Source: Ornithinibacillus scapharcae TW25 (lineage in GTDB: Bacteria > Bacillota > Bacilli > Bacillales > Amphibacillaceae). From it: 64,000 nucleotides of DNA. The notes beneath the pieces were generated by a model. That model was not told the DNA's origin and ran no database searches. It worked only from the letters and a program-made list of their open reading frames with translations. This document shows positions 53,802 to 61,172 of this stretch, one piece after another (position 1 is the stretch's first letter; the number at the start of each line of letters is the position of its first letter). A program made the translations under genes and the position numbers. The DNA lies in contig NZ_AEWH01000063.1 of the NCBI RefSeq assembly GCF_000190475.1, forward strand, positions 28,684 through 92,683. Reading direction: 5' to 3'.

Positions 53802-54842
53802 ATGGCTTCAGAAAGAGAAGAAAATCAAATTTCATCTGAAATAGTAGTAGATTATTTTCATTCAACCGTTGTAGAAGCTATAGCCCTACTCTCTTCCTAT
53901 GTTAATCCCACGAAACATGAATATGCTGAATCGACACACGATAAACTTTCACTAGAACTATCGAAAGAAGCAAAACAATTCATTCAAGAATGGCAAGAAA
54001 AAACAGACTGGGACTTTATGGAAATTTTAAATTTTCTATTACCGTTCCCTTACTTTCATCATATCAATCAATTTTTGGATGTTATTTCAAGTCTCTCTCA
54101 TACAGAATATCTGTATCATTTCCTCTGGGAAGATGTTCCAAGCAATCAAATCGAAGCGATGGTTGATAGTCCAGCTTCTATTGATACATTTGATACGCAT
54201 ATTTTATGGGAAACAAAAGAAAAGAAAGAATTTATCGTATGGCTATTCACTAATATTAAAGTCATTCGAAAAAAGATAGCTAAAATTCTAATAGAAGTAT
54301 CTCAAGCAAAAATACTCCATGAAAGCATGGATCAAAACTTAGCAATGTTTGAAACATCTATTCAAGAAATAAAATCACTTAAGATGGAGCCTTTAAATAA
54401 AGCGCAATATGTAATGGGAAAAACGTTTCGAAGAACAAGTCTATATAAAATGTATTACTTTATCCCGTCCTACTTTTTCACACCCCACAGAATAAGACTG
54501 TTCAATTCTGATGTGTGCTTTGTCATCTATGGCTGTGGGGAAACGTTGTCTGACACTAGAGATACTAGTGTTGAGTTGGAAGTAAAATTCAAGGCGCTAG
54601 CGGATAGAAACCGTCTTATGATTCTTCATTTGCTTTCTGGTAGAAAAGAATATGGAGCGAAACTGGCAGAATTCCTTGGAATAACCACTGCTACCGTCTC
54701 ACATCACCTAGAAATACTTAAAAAAGCAGGTTTTATTAAAGAAGAGAAGGTTGGTAATATCAAGTATTTTAGTTGCAATAAGGTGTATACAGATGAATTT
54801 CTAGCTAGTTTCACAGAATTTATATATCTTAATGAAGGGTAA
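53802..54842 (+). CDS. ArsR-type regulator with long N-terminal domain
   Basis: 346 residues, RBS AGGAGGCAACGT. The C-terminal 90 residues hold the winged helix: FKALADRNRLMILHLLSGRKEYGAKLAEFLGITTATVSHHLEILKKAGFIKEEKVG. The N-terminal 250 residues are helical (SSEIVVDYFHSTVVEAIALLSSY; later KTFRRTSLYKMYYFIPSYFF) and no metal-binding Cys cluster is seen. Such large ArsR-like proteins with an N-terminal ligand domain occur in bacilli with unknown inducers. Nothing adjacent points to a target. Confidence 0.8.
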   Translation: MASEREENQISSEIVVDYFHSTVVEAIALLSSYVNPTKHEYAESTHDKLSLELSKEAKQFIQEWQEKTDWDFMEILNFLLPFPYFHHINQFLDVISSLSHTEYLYHFLWEDVPSNQIEAMVDSPASIDTFDTHILWETKEKKEFIVWLFTNIKVIRKKIAKILIEVSQAKILHESMDQNLAMFETSIQEIKSLKMEPLNKAQYVMGKTFRRTSLYKMYYFIPSYFFTPHRIRLFNSDVCFVIYGCGETLSDTRDTSVELEVKFKALADRNRLMILHLLSGRKEYGAKLAEFLGITTATVSHHLEILKKAGFIKEEKVGNIKYFSCNKVYTDEFLASFTEFIYLNEG

Positions 54843-54867
54843 TCCATAGACCATGGACTACCCTTCA
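54833..54867. terminator. bidirectional terminator
   Basis: TGAAGGGTA and TACCCTTCA outer arms with TCCAT/ATGGA inner arms; overlaps the ArsR stop codon. Confidence 0.75.
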
Positions 54868-54879
54868 ATTTGTATTTAC

Positions 54880-55071
54880 TTAATAATAACGCAGGACATC
54901 ACCAGTAATTGCATCTACTACTACTTCTACTATACCATTGTCGGTTTTTAGCTCTATTTCATAAACATACTGGCCATCCCCTTTATCAAACACCATCTCC
55001 ACTACACTCCCCTCGACGAGACTCTCAGCGATATGGATTGCTTGAAGTTCTGAAATAATGTTAGGTATCAT
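54880..55071 (-). CDS. PepSY-like small protein (63 aa)
   Basis: ATG 55071 follows GGAGGGGATATCG; an earlier ATG overlaps it. The product MIPNIISELQAIHIAESLVEG then GDGQYVYEIELKTDNGIVEVVVDAITGDVLRYY is a single PepSY-like domain (YEIEL..DNG..EV.VDA.TG.VL). PepSY domains inhibit or tether proteases or bind the wall; without a signal peptide this one is likely cytoplasmic or a fragment. Convergent to the ArsR gene. Confidence 0.7.
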   Translation of the reverse strand: MIPNIISELQAIHIAESLVEGSVVEMVFDKGDGQYVYEIELKTDNGIVEVVVDAITGDVLRYY

Positions 55072-55086
55072 CGATATCCCCTCCAA

Positions 55087-55455
55087 ATTATGCCACTAAC
55101 GTATTTCTTATCTGTCAATTTACGTCAATTTTTTATTTCTTCCTAGGTCTAAATCTTCATAACGGAGAAAGCTAGGAGTTTCTGTTTTCAACCAAATTAG
55201 TTCCAAAGACACAGCTGTCCTTCTATACGTGGATTACCTTCTTTATTGTAATATCATCACTTTACCTCAAGTTTCTTAACGGAAAATAAGAAGTAGATTA
55301 GAATTTGATGAGAAAACCATAAATAGGTATTTTTTACCTGCGAATATATTTTTTTACTAATTTCTTCCTATTACTTTGTGCGGATGTAAATATTCCTGCA
55401 ATATGACATAATATTCGAGGATTTTTAAAAAAACTAAGCAAAAGGTTGTGTTATT
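55087..55455. other. AT-rich intergenic region
   Basis: 370 bases between divergent genes. No open frame with an RBS and no repeat is seen. Promoters for both flanking genes must lie here, but I cannot name boxes with confidence. Confidence 0.4.
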
Positions 55456-56691
55456 TTGAAATTCAACAAACGACTACTTTTCTTGCTCCTAGCTATTATT
55501 CTAGGTTTAGTCCTAACAGCATGTGGGTCTGAAGAAGCAAGCAAGAAGGAAGAAGAAGTAAAAGAAGAAGAAAAAACAGACGAAAAATCTAATGAAGAAA
55601 AAGAAGATGAAAAAAAGGAAGAAGATAAAGAAATTAGTAGTGCTACGATGACAGATGGAGAGATTTTCAATCCTGCTATCGAAGAGCAATCTGGTGGAAC
55701 AGTAGAGCATGTATTCACGAACAATAATCCAGGCTACGAAAACGATATTGATGGCTTGCATGTTAAGGTGAATGGTTATCAAATCGTAAAAGTTACCGAT
55801 GCTAATGAAAGTGAAAAATATATTCTTGATGACAGTTTAGAAGGCTATGTTGTTACCGCTGATGTAACGATTGAAAATACATTAGATAAAGATGTCAAGT
55901 TCAATGCTGGTATGTTTATCCAGTTAGAAGACCGTTACAATTATGTACAGTCCAATATGAACTACTATATCCCTGAAGATAAGAAGATTAAATGGGAGAA
56001 TTCGGATGATTTCGGGACGTATGAGCCTGGTTCAATAAGAAATGGATATGTAACGTTTTCAATGACTACTGATGAATATGAAAGACTGCAGCAAGTTGAA
56101 CCGAAGTTCGTTATAGAAGCTGGTGCATCATTTAATGACGATTTCTCTGATAGCTTCGGAAATGATGCAGTATTTGATTTTGTGTATAGTGCCGAACAAG
56201 GTGAAAAAGTAGCAAGTGCACCTAAATTCTATCAAGATCAGCTTACAACGGAAAATATTGCTACTAAAGAAATGATTTTTGAAGATCTAGATCTGAACGA
56301 ATCCCAAGAATTAGATAAATTCAAGTTAACAATTGAAGGTGTTCAATATACAACGATTACACCTAATGAAACAAGCAAAGAACGTTTCAGTAACTTTGGT
56401 GATGACGAACTAGTAGCAATGACATTAAAAATAAATATAGATAACCAATCCGATGTATTGGTTTATAATGGCACAGGTGGAATTCTAGTTGCTAATGATA
56501 ATGAAGCACGTATTTTAAACCAAGGCATGGTGGAAAACACCGATAAACGTGAAATTAATCCAGGTGAAACTGCAGAGCATTACATGGTATTCCTATTCGA
56601 AAAGAAATATTTCGATATCTATGAAGAATTTTCATTAGAGATTGGACCATTCTTAGGTGAAGATGGTTATGTACTTAAAGAAAGAAAATGA
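55456..56691 (+). CDS. DUF5068-like lipoprotein
   Basis: 411 residues starting at TTG 55456 (AAAGGTTGTG upstream). Lipoprotein signal MKFNKRLLFLLLAIILGLVLTAC (lipobox LTAC), then a 45-residue Lys/Glu linker (EEEVKEEEKTDEKSNEEKED). Two immunoglobulin-like/DUF5068 halves follow: VEHVFTNNNPGYENDIDGLHVKVNGYQIVKV and the later DKFKLTIEGVQYTTITPNE, both with the DUF4352-like VTIEN-type strands. Membrane-attached on the outer face; role unknown. Terminator follows. Confidence 0.75.
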   Translation: MKFNKRLLFLLLAIILGLVLTACGSEEASKKEEEVKEEEKTDEKSNEEKEDEKKEEDKEISSATMTDGEIFNPAIEEQSGGTVEHVFTNNNPGYENDIDGLHVKVNGYQIVKVTDANESEKYILDDSLEGYVVTADVTIENTLDKDVKFNAGMFIQLEDRYNYVQSNMNYYIPEDKKIKWENSDDFGTYEPGSIRNGYVTFSMTTDEYERLQQVEPKFVIEAGASFNDDFSDSFGNDAVFDFVYSAEQGEKVASAPKFYQDQLTTENIATKEMIFEDLDLNESQELDKFKLTIEGVQYTTITPNETSKERFSNFGDDELVAMTLKINIDNQSDVLVYNGTGGILVANDNEARILNQGMVENTDKREINPGETAEHYMVFLFEKKYFDIYEEFSLEIGPFLGEDGYVLKERK

Positions 56692-56730
56692 CATTTGAAT
56701 TACCTAGTGGAAAATAGATGTATGAAGAAG

Positions 56731-56766
56731 GATAGCCCAACCGTGAAGAATCACAGTTGGGCTATC
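56731..56766. terminator. bidirectional terminator
   Basis: GATAGCCCAAC (56731-56741) and GTTGGGCTATC (56756-56766), perfect 11-bp stem with TTTTTATT to the right. Confidence 0.85.
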
Positions 56767-56772
56767 TTTTTA

Positions 56773-56913
56773 TTATTTCTTCCCATCATTTAATTCCATC
56801 GCTTCCTCAGGACTAGACATGATAGTTGAATTTTTATATTTCAGTCCAACATCTCGATCTGATTCTACACGTCTACTTTGTTTCAGTTTCTTCTCTTGAC
56901 GGTCTTTTCCCAT
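56773..56913 (-). CDS. small basic protein (46 aa)
   Basis: ATG 56913, RBS GGGAGGTGCTAAG. The product MGKDRQEKKLKQSRRVESDR continues DVGLKYKNSTIMSSPEEAME and LNDGKK. Basic N-half, acidic C-half; no family recognised with confidence. Its start codon lies in the right arm of a hairpin (56910-56940) whose loop holds the RBS, so translation may be conditional. Confidence 0.55.
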   Translation of the reverse strand: MGKDRQEKKLKQSRRVESDRDVGLKYKNSTIMSSPEEAMELNDGKK

Positions 56914-56947
56914 CTTAGCACCTCCCTAGTACTAAGATGGTTTTTTT
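56910..56947. promoter_or_regulatory. hairpin over the 46-aa gene start, followed by T7
   Basis: CCATCTTAG (56910-56918) and CTAAGATGG (56932-56940) form a perfect 9-bp stem; T7 follows on the plus strand. On the minus-strand RNA the stem contains the ATG and the loop contains GGGAGGTG. It may be a plus-strand terminator or a translational switch. Confidence 0.55.
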
Positions 56948-56977
56948 ATGATGATTTATTCGAAGGAAAAAAACATC

Positions 56978-57018
56978 TTGACAATCACAATTGATATTAT
57001 ACAATCATCTTATAAGAT
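56978..57018 (+). promoter_or_regulatory. promoter and palindrome of ABC operon
   Basis: TTGACA (56978-56983) and TACAAT (57000-57005) with 16-bp spacing form a good sigma-A promoter. ATCTTATAAGAT (57007-57018), a perfect 12-bp palindrome, follows, flanked by two AATCATCT copies (57003-57010 and 57019-57026), as a candidate repressor site. Confidence 0.55.
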
Positions 57019-57036
57019 AATCATCTAATATACGAG

Positions 57037-58026
57037 GTGAGTACAATAAATAATAATATCATCAATGTTTCTCAAGTAAAGAGAACGTATAAAACAGAAG
57101 TAGGCATTATCAAGAAAAAGAAAAAAGAAGTAGACGCACTCAAAGGACTCTCTTTCTCTGTCAATAAAGGAGAGATTTTTGGCTTACTAGGACCAAATGG
57201 AGCAGGAAAAACCACGATGATTAAGATATTAACCACGATGCTAACACCATCATCTGGAGAGGTATCTGTCCTTGGATTAAATCCCGTGACCGATGCGAAG
57301 AAACTAAGACCCCATATTAACTTTATTTTAGGTGGGGAAAGAAATTTATATTGGAGGCTATCTGCTTACGACAACCTGGCTTACTTCTCTGATTTGTATA
57401 AAATTCCTAGATCCGAGCAGCATGGAAGAATACAAGACTTATTAGAGCTAGTAGGATTACAAGATGTAGCACATCAACGAGTAGAAACTTTCTCCAAAGG
57501 AATGAAGCAACGTCTCCAAATCGCAAGAGGATTAGTTAATAATCCGGAAATTTTGTTCTTAGATGAACCCTCCATTGGATTAGACCCAGTTAGTGCCAGA
57601 AAGTTACGTGAAATTATTCGTCAACTAAATGATAACGGTACAACGATACTGCTAACCACACATTATATGTTTGAAGCAGACGAGCTTTGTGACCGAATAG
57701 CTTTCATTGATAAGGGTGAATTAATCGAAGTTGATAGCCCGCAAAATATAAAGCAAAAAACAAACAACGTCTCTGTAGTGGAATTTTCGGTAATAGGAAT
57801 TGAAGCTACCAAAATACAAGAATTCACACACCATCCAGATATTCACCATGTCCAATTCGAACAGCAGGAATTCCTGACGAAAGTAAAATTGCATACGACA
57901 GATCCCCAAGGTGCGGTACCAATCATTTATGAAAATATGAAAGGTGCCATCATTCAGGATTTATCGATTACTAAACCAAGTCTCGAGGATGTTTATGTCC
58001 AATTAATCGGAGGAAAAGTGTCATGA
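57037..58026 (+). CDS. ABC transporter ATPase
   Basis: 329 residues. Walker A GPNGAGKT (52-59), signature FSKGMKQRLQIARGL, Walker B EILFLDEPSIGLDP and switch His in TTHYM. ABC-2-type drug or antibiotic exporter ATPase of the DrrA/NatA/CcmA group; a C-terminal segment of about 90 residues follows the NBD. The annotated start GTG 57037 overlaps the RBS GAGGTGAG; the codon nine bases downstream (57046) is ATA, and an ATG there would be ideal, so the true start or a base error is unsettled. It forms an operon with the two permeases that follow. Confidence 0.85.
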   Translation: MSTINNNIINVSQVKRTYKTEVGIIKKKKKEVDALKGLSFSVNKGEIFGLLGPNGAGKTTMIKILTTMLTPSSGEVSVLGLNPVTDAKKLRPHINFILGGERNLYWRLSAYDNLAYFSDLYKIPRSEQHGRIQDLLELVGLQDVAHQRVETFSKGMKQRLQIARGLVNNPEILFLDEPSIGLDPVSARKLREIIRQLNDNGTTILLTTHYMFEADELCDRIAFIDKGELIEVDSPQNIKQKTNNVSVVEFSVIGIEATKIQEFTHHPDIHHVQFEQQEFLTKVKLHTTDPQGAVPIIYENMKGAIIQDLSITKPSLEDVYVQLIGGKVS

Positions 58027-58799
58027 TGAGGGCGCTATTTCAAACTATACGTGTACATATGGGAATATCGATGGCGAGGCCAATGTTTCAATTTATTATC
58101 TGGGCTTCTCCATTATTCTTAGCCACGATTGCTATTTTCATCTATAGTTCCGCATCACCTGAAAGGATTTTTCATTACGTAATCTTAGGCTCTGGTTTTA
58201 TGGCGCTTTGGTCATCTATCGTCTTTTCATCAGCAAGTGATATAAATCGCGAGCGATTCTATGGAACATTGGAAATTATCTTTGTTTCCCCCATTCCATT
58301 CGCCGTCATACTGATTGGTAAAATAATCGGCAATACCATTTGGGGCTTTCTATCCATGGTGCTTTCGTTTGTCTATCTCGTATTCATTTTCCGAGTGGAT
58401 ATTACGATACCAAACCCTTTTACGTTCTTACTGGCAATCATATTTGTACTTTTTTCATTAACGGTATTTTCATTCTTCCTTTCCCTAGCCTTTACACTAT
58501 CAAGGCAGGCAGAAGCATTAATGAATTTTATTGAATATCCAATATACTTAGTTTGTGGATTTATGTTTCCTGTTGCTATTTTGCCTATCTGGGTACAGCC
58601 AATTTCCTATCTACTTCCACCAACCTGGGCAATTGAGCTATTAAGACAAGTTTCTACGGAAAATAGTAATAATGTAGCGCTACATAGCTCAGTGCTAGGA
58701 TTGCTGGCAGTTACATTGGTCTATATCGTATTAGGTATAATATGTTACCGGGCGGTTGAGAAGAAAGCTAGAATTTATGGGAAACTGGGGGTGTATTAG
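58023..58799 (+). CDS. ABC-2 type permease, subunit 1
   Basis: 258 residues; ATG overlaps the ATPase stop (GTGTCATGATG). Six hydrophobic helices of the ABC-2 membrane family (ISMARPMFQFIIWASPLFLATIAIFIY at the start; LRQVSTENSNNVALHSSVLG near the end). The block CGFMFPVAILPIWVQPISYLLPPTW is a typical ABC-2 signature. With the 58800 product it forms the channel of the exporter. Confidence 0.82.
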   Translation: MMRALFQTIRVHMGISMARPMFQFIIWASPLFLATIAIFIYSSASPERIFHYVILGSGFMALWSSIVFSSASDINRERFYGTLEIIFVSPIPFAVILIGKIIGNTIWGFLSMVLSFVYLVFIFRVDITIPNPFTFLLAIIFVLFSLTVFSFFLSLAFTLSRQAEALMNFIEYPIYLVCGFMFPVAILPIWVQPISYLLPPTWAIELLRQVSTENSNNVALHSSVLGLLAVTLVYIVLGIICYRAVEKKARIYGKLGVY

Positions 58800-59588
58800 G
58801 TGCAAGCTGTACAACGTTTTTTTAGACAAAGTCTGTTATCGTATCGCGCGTTGTTTGGATGGTTAGACCCAAAGGTGTATATACTCGTGATGGTACTTAG
58901 CCCATTAAGTCAGCTGTTGTTCTTTTCCGTTTTAGTGAATTATGTTTATTCAGGTGAAGGGCTTGTTGGGTATATCGGGGCAAATGCACTAATTTTATGC
59001 GTACTAAATTCCGTTTTTGGTATTATGTCTATCATCACTTCTGACCGGTATATGGGGACCTTTCAACATGTGATGGCATCACCTGTTAATAAGGCTGGAT
59101 TGTTTCTTTCCAGATCTATTGCCCATGTATTAAATGGACTATTTACTTCGATTATTGGGTTTATTTTTGGTATGATGATTTTTCAAATTTCCATTGCACC
59201 GGATGCTATTCTTCTATTAGTAGGTGTTTGGATGGTATCTATCTTCTCGGCATGTGGACTCGGTTTAATTATTGGCTGTTTTTGTCTATGGACACCATCA
59301 ATGAATTTAATTGGCAATATATTAGCTAGTAGTCTTTTACTATTAAGTGGTGCAAATTATCCCCAATCCATCATGCCGGTATGGCTTGTCCATTTTGCTG
59401 ATTTTATACCGTTAACAAGAGGTGTGGAGTTAACGAAGCAAATTTTGAATGAGGGTAATTATTCGAATGTCTTCGCATTATTAGGAGAGGAATTTGTTTT
59501 GGGGGTTTGCTTTTTTATCATAAGTTTTTTATTTATTAAATATGCGGAGTATTTATCTAGGGTAAGGGGGACGATGGATCTGGATTAG
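58800..59588 (+). CDS. ABC-2 type permease, subunit 2
   Basis: 262 residues; GTG start directly after the stop codon of the previous gene (TTAGGTGCAAG). Six helices, with the matching block SGANYPQSIMPVWLVHFADFIPLTRGVELTKQ. Paralogous to subunit 1. The operon has no peptide-biosynthesis gene near it. A 16-bp-armed hairpin repeat (59661) lies 3' of it. Confidence 0.82.
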   Translation: MQAVQRFFRQSLLSYRALFGWLDPKVYILVMVLSPLSQLLFFSVLVNYVYSGEGLVGYIGANALILCVLNSVFGIMSIITSDRYMGTFQHVMASPVNKAGLFLSRSIAHVLNGLFTSIIGFIFGMMIFQISIAPDAILLLVGVWMVSIFSACGLGLIIGCFCLWTPSMNLIGNILASSLLLLSGANYPQSIMPVWLVHFADFIPLTRGVELTKQILNEGNYSNVFALLGEEFVLGVCFFIISFLFIKYAEYLSRVRGTMDLD

Positions 59589-59660
59589 ATAAAAGAATCA
59601 AACCTGGGCCGACTATTTCATTTTCTATAAATGAACATTTTAGTTTTTAGTGGAGAAACA

Positions 59661-59780
59661 AGCTCCGGAAATATACTTCGCTTTCCGTTTGGCGGCTGGT
59701 GAGCCTCCTCGTGCTACGCACTTGCATGGTCTCACCGGATGCCTTTCCTCCCGCAGGAGTCTTTGTATATTTCCGGAGCT
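59661..59780. repeat. long inverted-repeat element (Bacillaceae intergenic hairpin)
   Basis: AGCTCCGGAAATATAC (59661-59676) and GTATATTTCCGGAGCT (59765-59780) are perfect 16-bp arms. The 88 bases between contain CTTTCCGTTTGGCGGC and CCTCCCGCAGGAGTC, with internal GTGAG/CTCAC pairing. It resembles a very common intergenic element of Bacillaceae that I recall as CTTCGCTTTCCG...CCCGCAGGAGTC. Composition is GC-rich relative to the window. Non-coding. Confidence 0.75.
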
Positions 59781-59825
59781 GATATGGTATATTAACCACT
59801 TTCTTATTGTAAACTTTAATCTAGA

Positions 59826-60587
59826 TTATTCTAACCCTAAATATATCATAATCGAGTCTCGTAAAAATTTAGTTCCGCCTTTGATTGCTTTATCATAGAA
59901 GGCTGTGAAGCGTTCGTCTGCAACGTACATTTCGGCAAGTCCTGCGTGTGCCTCTTTGGAATAAGTTGACCAGGAATACATCAGCCATTCTTTATGTTTT
60001 GCAGCTAGTTCCTGTGCTTCTGCGGAATGAGGGTCACCAGTTTTATATGCTTTAACTAGCAGTTCCATGATCTCTTCCCCTAGTTTTGTCAAAGCATTAT
60101 AGTCCTCTTGTGACATTCCCCGTAATTTTGCATTACTTTCTTCTACTTTCTTTTCCCCATATTTCTCGCGTATTTCTTTTCCAAATTCTTGCTCATTATC
60201 TTCAATAAGCTGTTCTTTGAAGCCTTCAAATTTTTCTTGATCCTGCATTATAATTCCTCCTTCAATACTAGCAATTGTCTTTTCTACAGTTGCCATAATC
60301 TTGTCAAGGCGGGATCTTTTTTCTTTCAGTTTTTCATAATGTTGCTGTAGTGCTTGACTTGAATCGAAGTTCGGTTGATGGATAATTTCCATAATATCCT
60401 CCAAACTAACGTCCAATTCACGATAGAATAAAATTTGCTGGAGTAAATCTACTTCTTTTTGACCGTATATCCGATAACCAGACGAATTAATTCTGGCCGG
60501 CTTTAATAGCCCGATTTGATCGTAATAACGGAGCGTGCGGCCGCTTACTCCTGACATACGTGCCAACTTATTTACTGTATATTCCAT
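59826..60587 (-). CDS. mta: MerR-family regulator with TipAS ligand domain, Mta/TipA-like
   Basis: 253 residues, near the 257 of B. subtilis Mta. N-terminal MerR HTH (NKLARMSGVSGRTLRYYDQIGLLKPARINSSGYRIYG), coiled-coil helix to about 110, then a TipAS domain (EQEFGKEIREKYGEKKVEESNAKL; KAYKTGDPHSAEAQELAAKHKEWL) that binds cyclic thiopeptides in TipA. It activates its own promoter and multidrug efflux genes by DNA untwisting. A matching 19-bp-spacer promoter lies upstream at 60613-60643. It converges with the ABC exporter (57037-59588), whose control by it is not evident. Confidence 0.87.
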   Translation of the reverse strand: MEYTVNKLARMSGVSGRTLRYYDQIGLLKPARINSSGYRIYGQKEVDLLQQILFYRELDVSLEDIMEIIHQPNFDSSQALQQHYEKLKEKRSRLDKIMATVEKTIASIEGGIIMQDQEKFEGFKEQLIEDNEQEFGKEIREKYGEKKVEESNAKLRGMSQEDYNALTKLGEEIMELLVKAYKTGDPHSAEAQELAAKHKEWLMYSWSTYSKEAHAGLAEMYVADERFTAFYDKAIKGGTKFLRDSIMIYLGLE

Positions 60588-60612
60588 TTACTTCACCCTC
60601 CTGACAATTCTA

Positions 60613-60643
60613 ATCATAAACCTTTACGCAACGTCAAGGTCAA
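60613..60643 (-). promoter_or_regulatory. MerR-type promoter and operator of the Mta-like gene
   Basis: On the minus strand TTGACC (60638-60643) and TATGAT (60613-60618) are separated by 19 bp instead of 17. Within the spacer, arms ACCTTTACG and CGTCAAGGT (60620-60628, 60632-60640) form a dyad around CAA. Both features are hallmarks of MerR-activated promoters. Confidence 0.8.
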
Positions 60644-60663
60644 GTCATTAAATATTCACCTAG

Positions 60664-61110
60664 CCGCGCAAGGACAGGCTGAACTCGCGCGGGACTTTGG
60701 AGAAATCACGCAGGCGTTGGGGTTATTCGTGCCACTAGCTTGGCGTCGCGTGAGTTTTAGCAGAGACCGCCCCACTTCAAAAGGTTCCCGCGGCTCTTTT
60801 ATTAAGGGCCGCTCGACTTTGTTGGCTGCCCGCGCGGGACTTAGGGGAAATCACGCAGGCGTTGGGGTTATTCGCGCCACTAGCTTGGTGTCGCGTGAGT
60901 TTTAGCAGAGCCCGCGCCACTTCAAAAGGTTCCCGCGGCTCTTTTATTCAGGGCCGCTCGACTTTGTTGGCTGCCCGCGCGGAAATTCATAACCGCGCGA
61001 GGACAGGCTGAACTCGCGCGGGACTTTGGGGAAGTCGCGCGAGCGTTGGGGTTATTCGCGCCACTAGCTTGGTGTCGCGTGAGTTCTAGCATAACCCGTG
61101 CTACTTGGAT
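60664..61110. repeat. GC-rich tandem repeat block (about 3 imperfect units)
   Basis: CGCGCGGGAC recurs at 60686, 60831 and 61015 (spacings 145 and 184). Each unit contains CAGGCGTTGGGGTTATTCG or a variant, CCACTAGCTTGG, GCGTGAGTTTTAGC, AAAAGGTTCCCGCGGCTC and GGGCCGCTCGACTTTGTTGG. Another block, CCGCGC-AGGACAGGCTGAACT, precedes unit 1 (60664) and unit 3 (60993). The last unit is truncated. Strongly GC-rich against an AT-rich window. No coding frame is conserved across units. Confidence 0.8.
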
Positions 61111-61142
61111 ATTTTCTATAAATTTATTTCTCAAAAACATCA

Positions 61143-61172
61143 AAAAGGTACACTTTTACAAATGTACCTTTT
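61143..61172 (-). terminator. terminator of MFS gene
   Basis: AAAAGGTACA and TGTACCTTTT (61143-61152, 61163-61172), perfect 10-bp stem overlapping the stop codon of the MFS gene. Confidence 0.75.

Noticed and set aside
55513-55782. Phe-rich minus-strand frames opposite the DUF5068-like lipoprotein
   Set aside because: They are the complement of the Lys/Glu linker (GAA/AAG codons) and not real genes.
60664-61110. GC-rich block taken as tRNA or rRNA
   Set aside because: No cloverleaf or rRNA signature is recognised and the units repeat in tandem.
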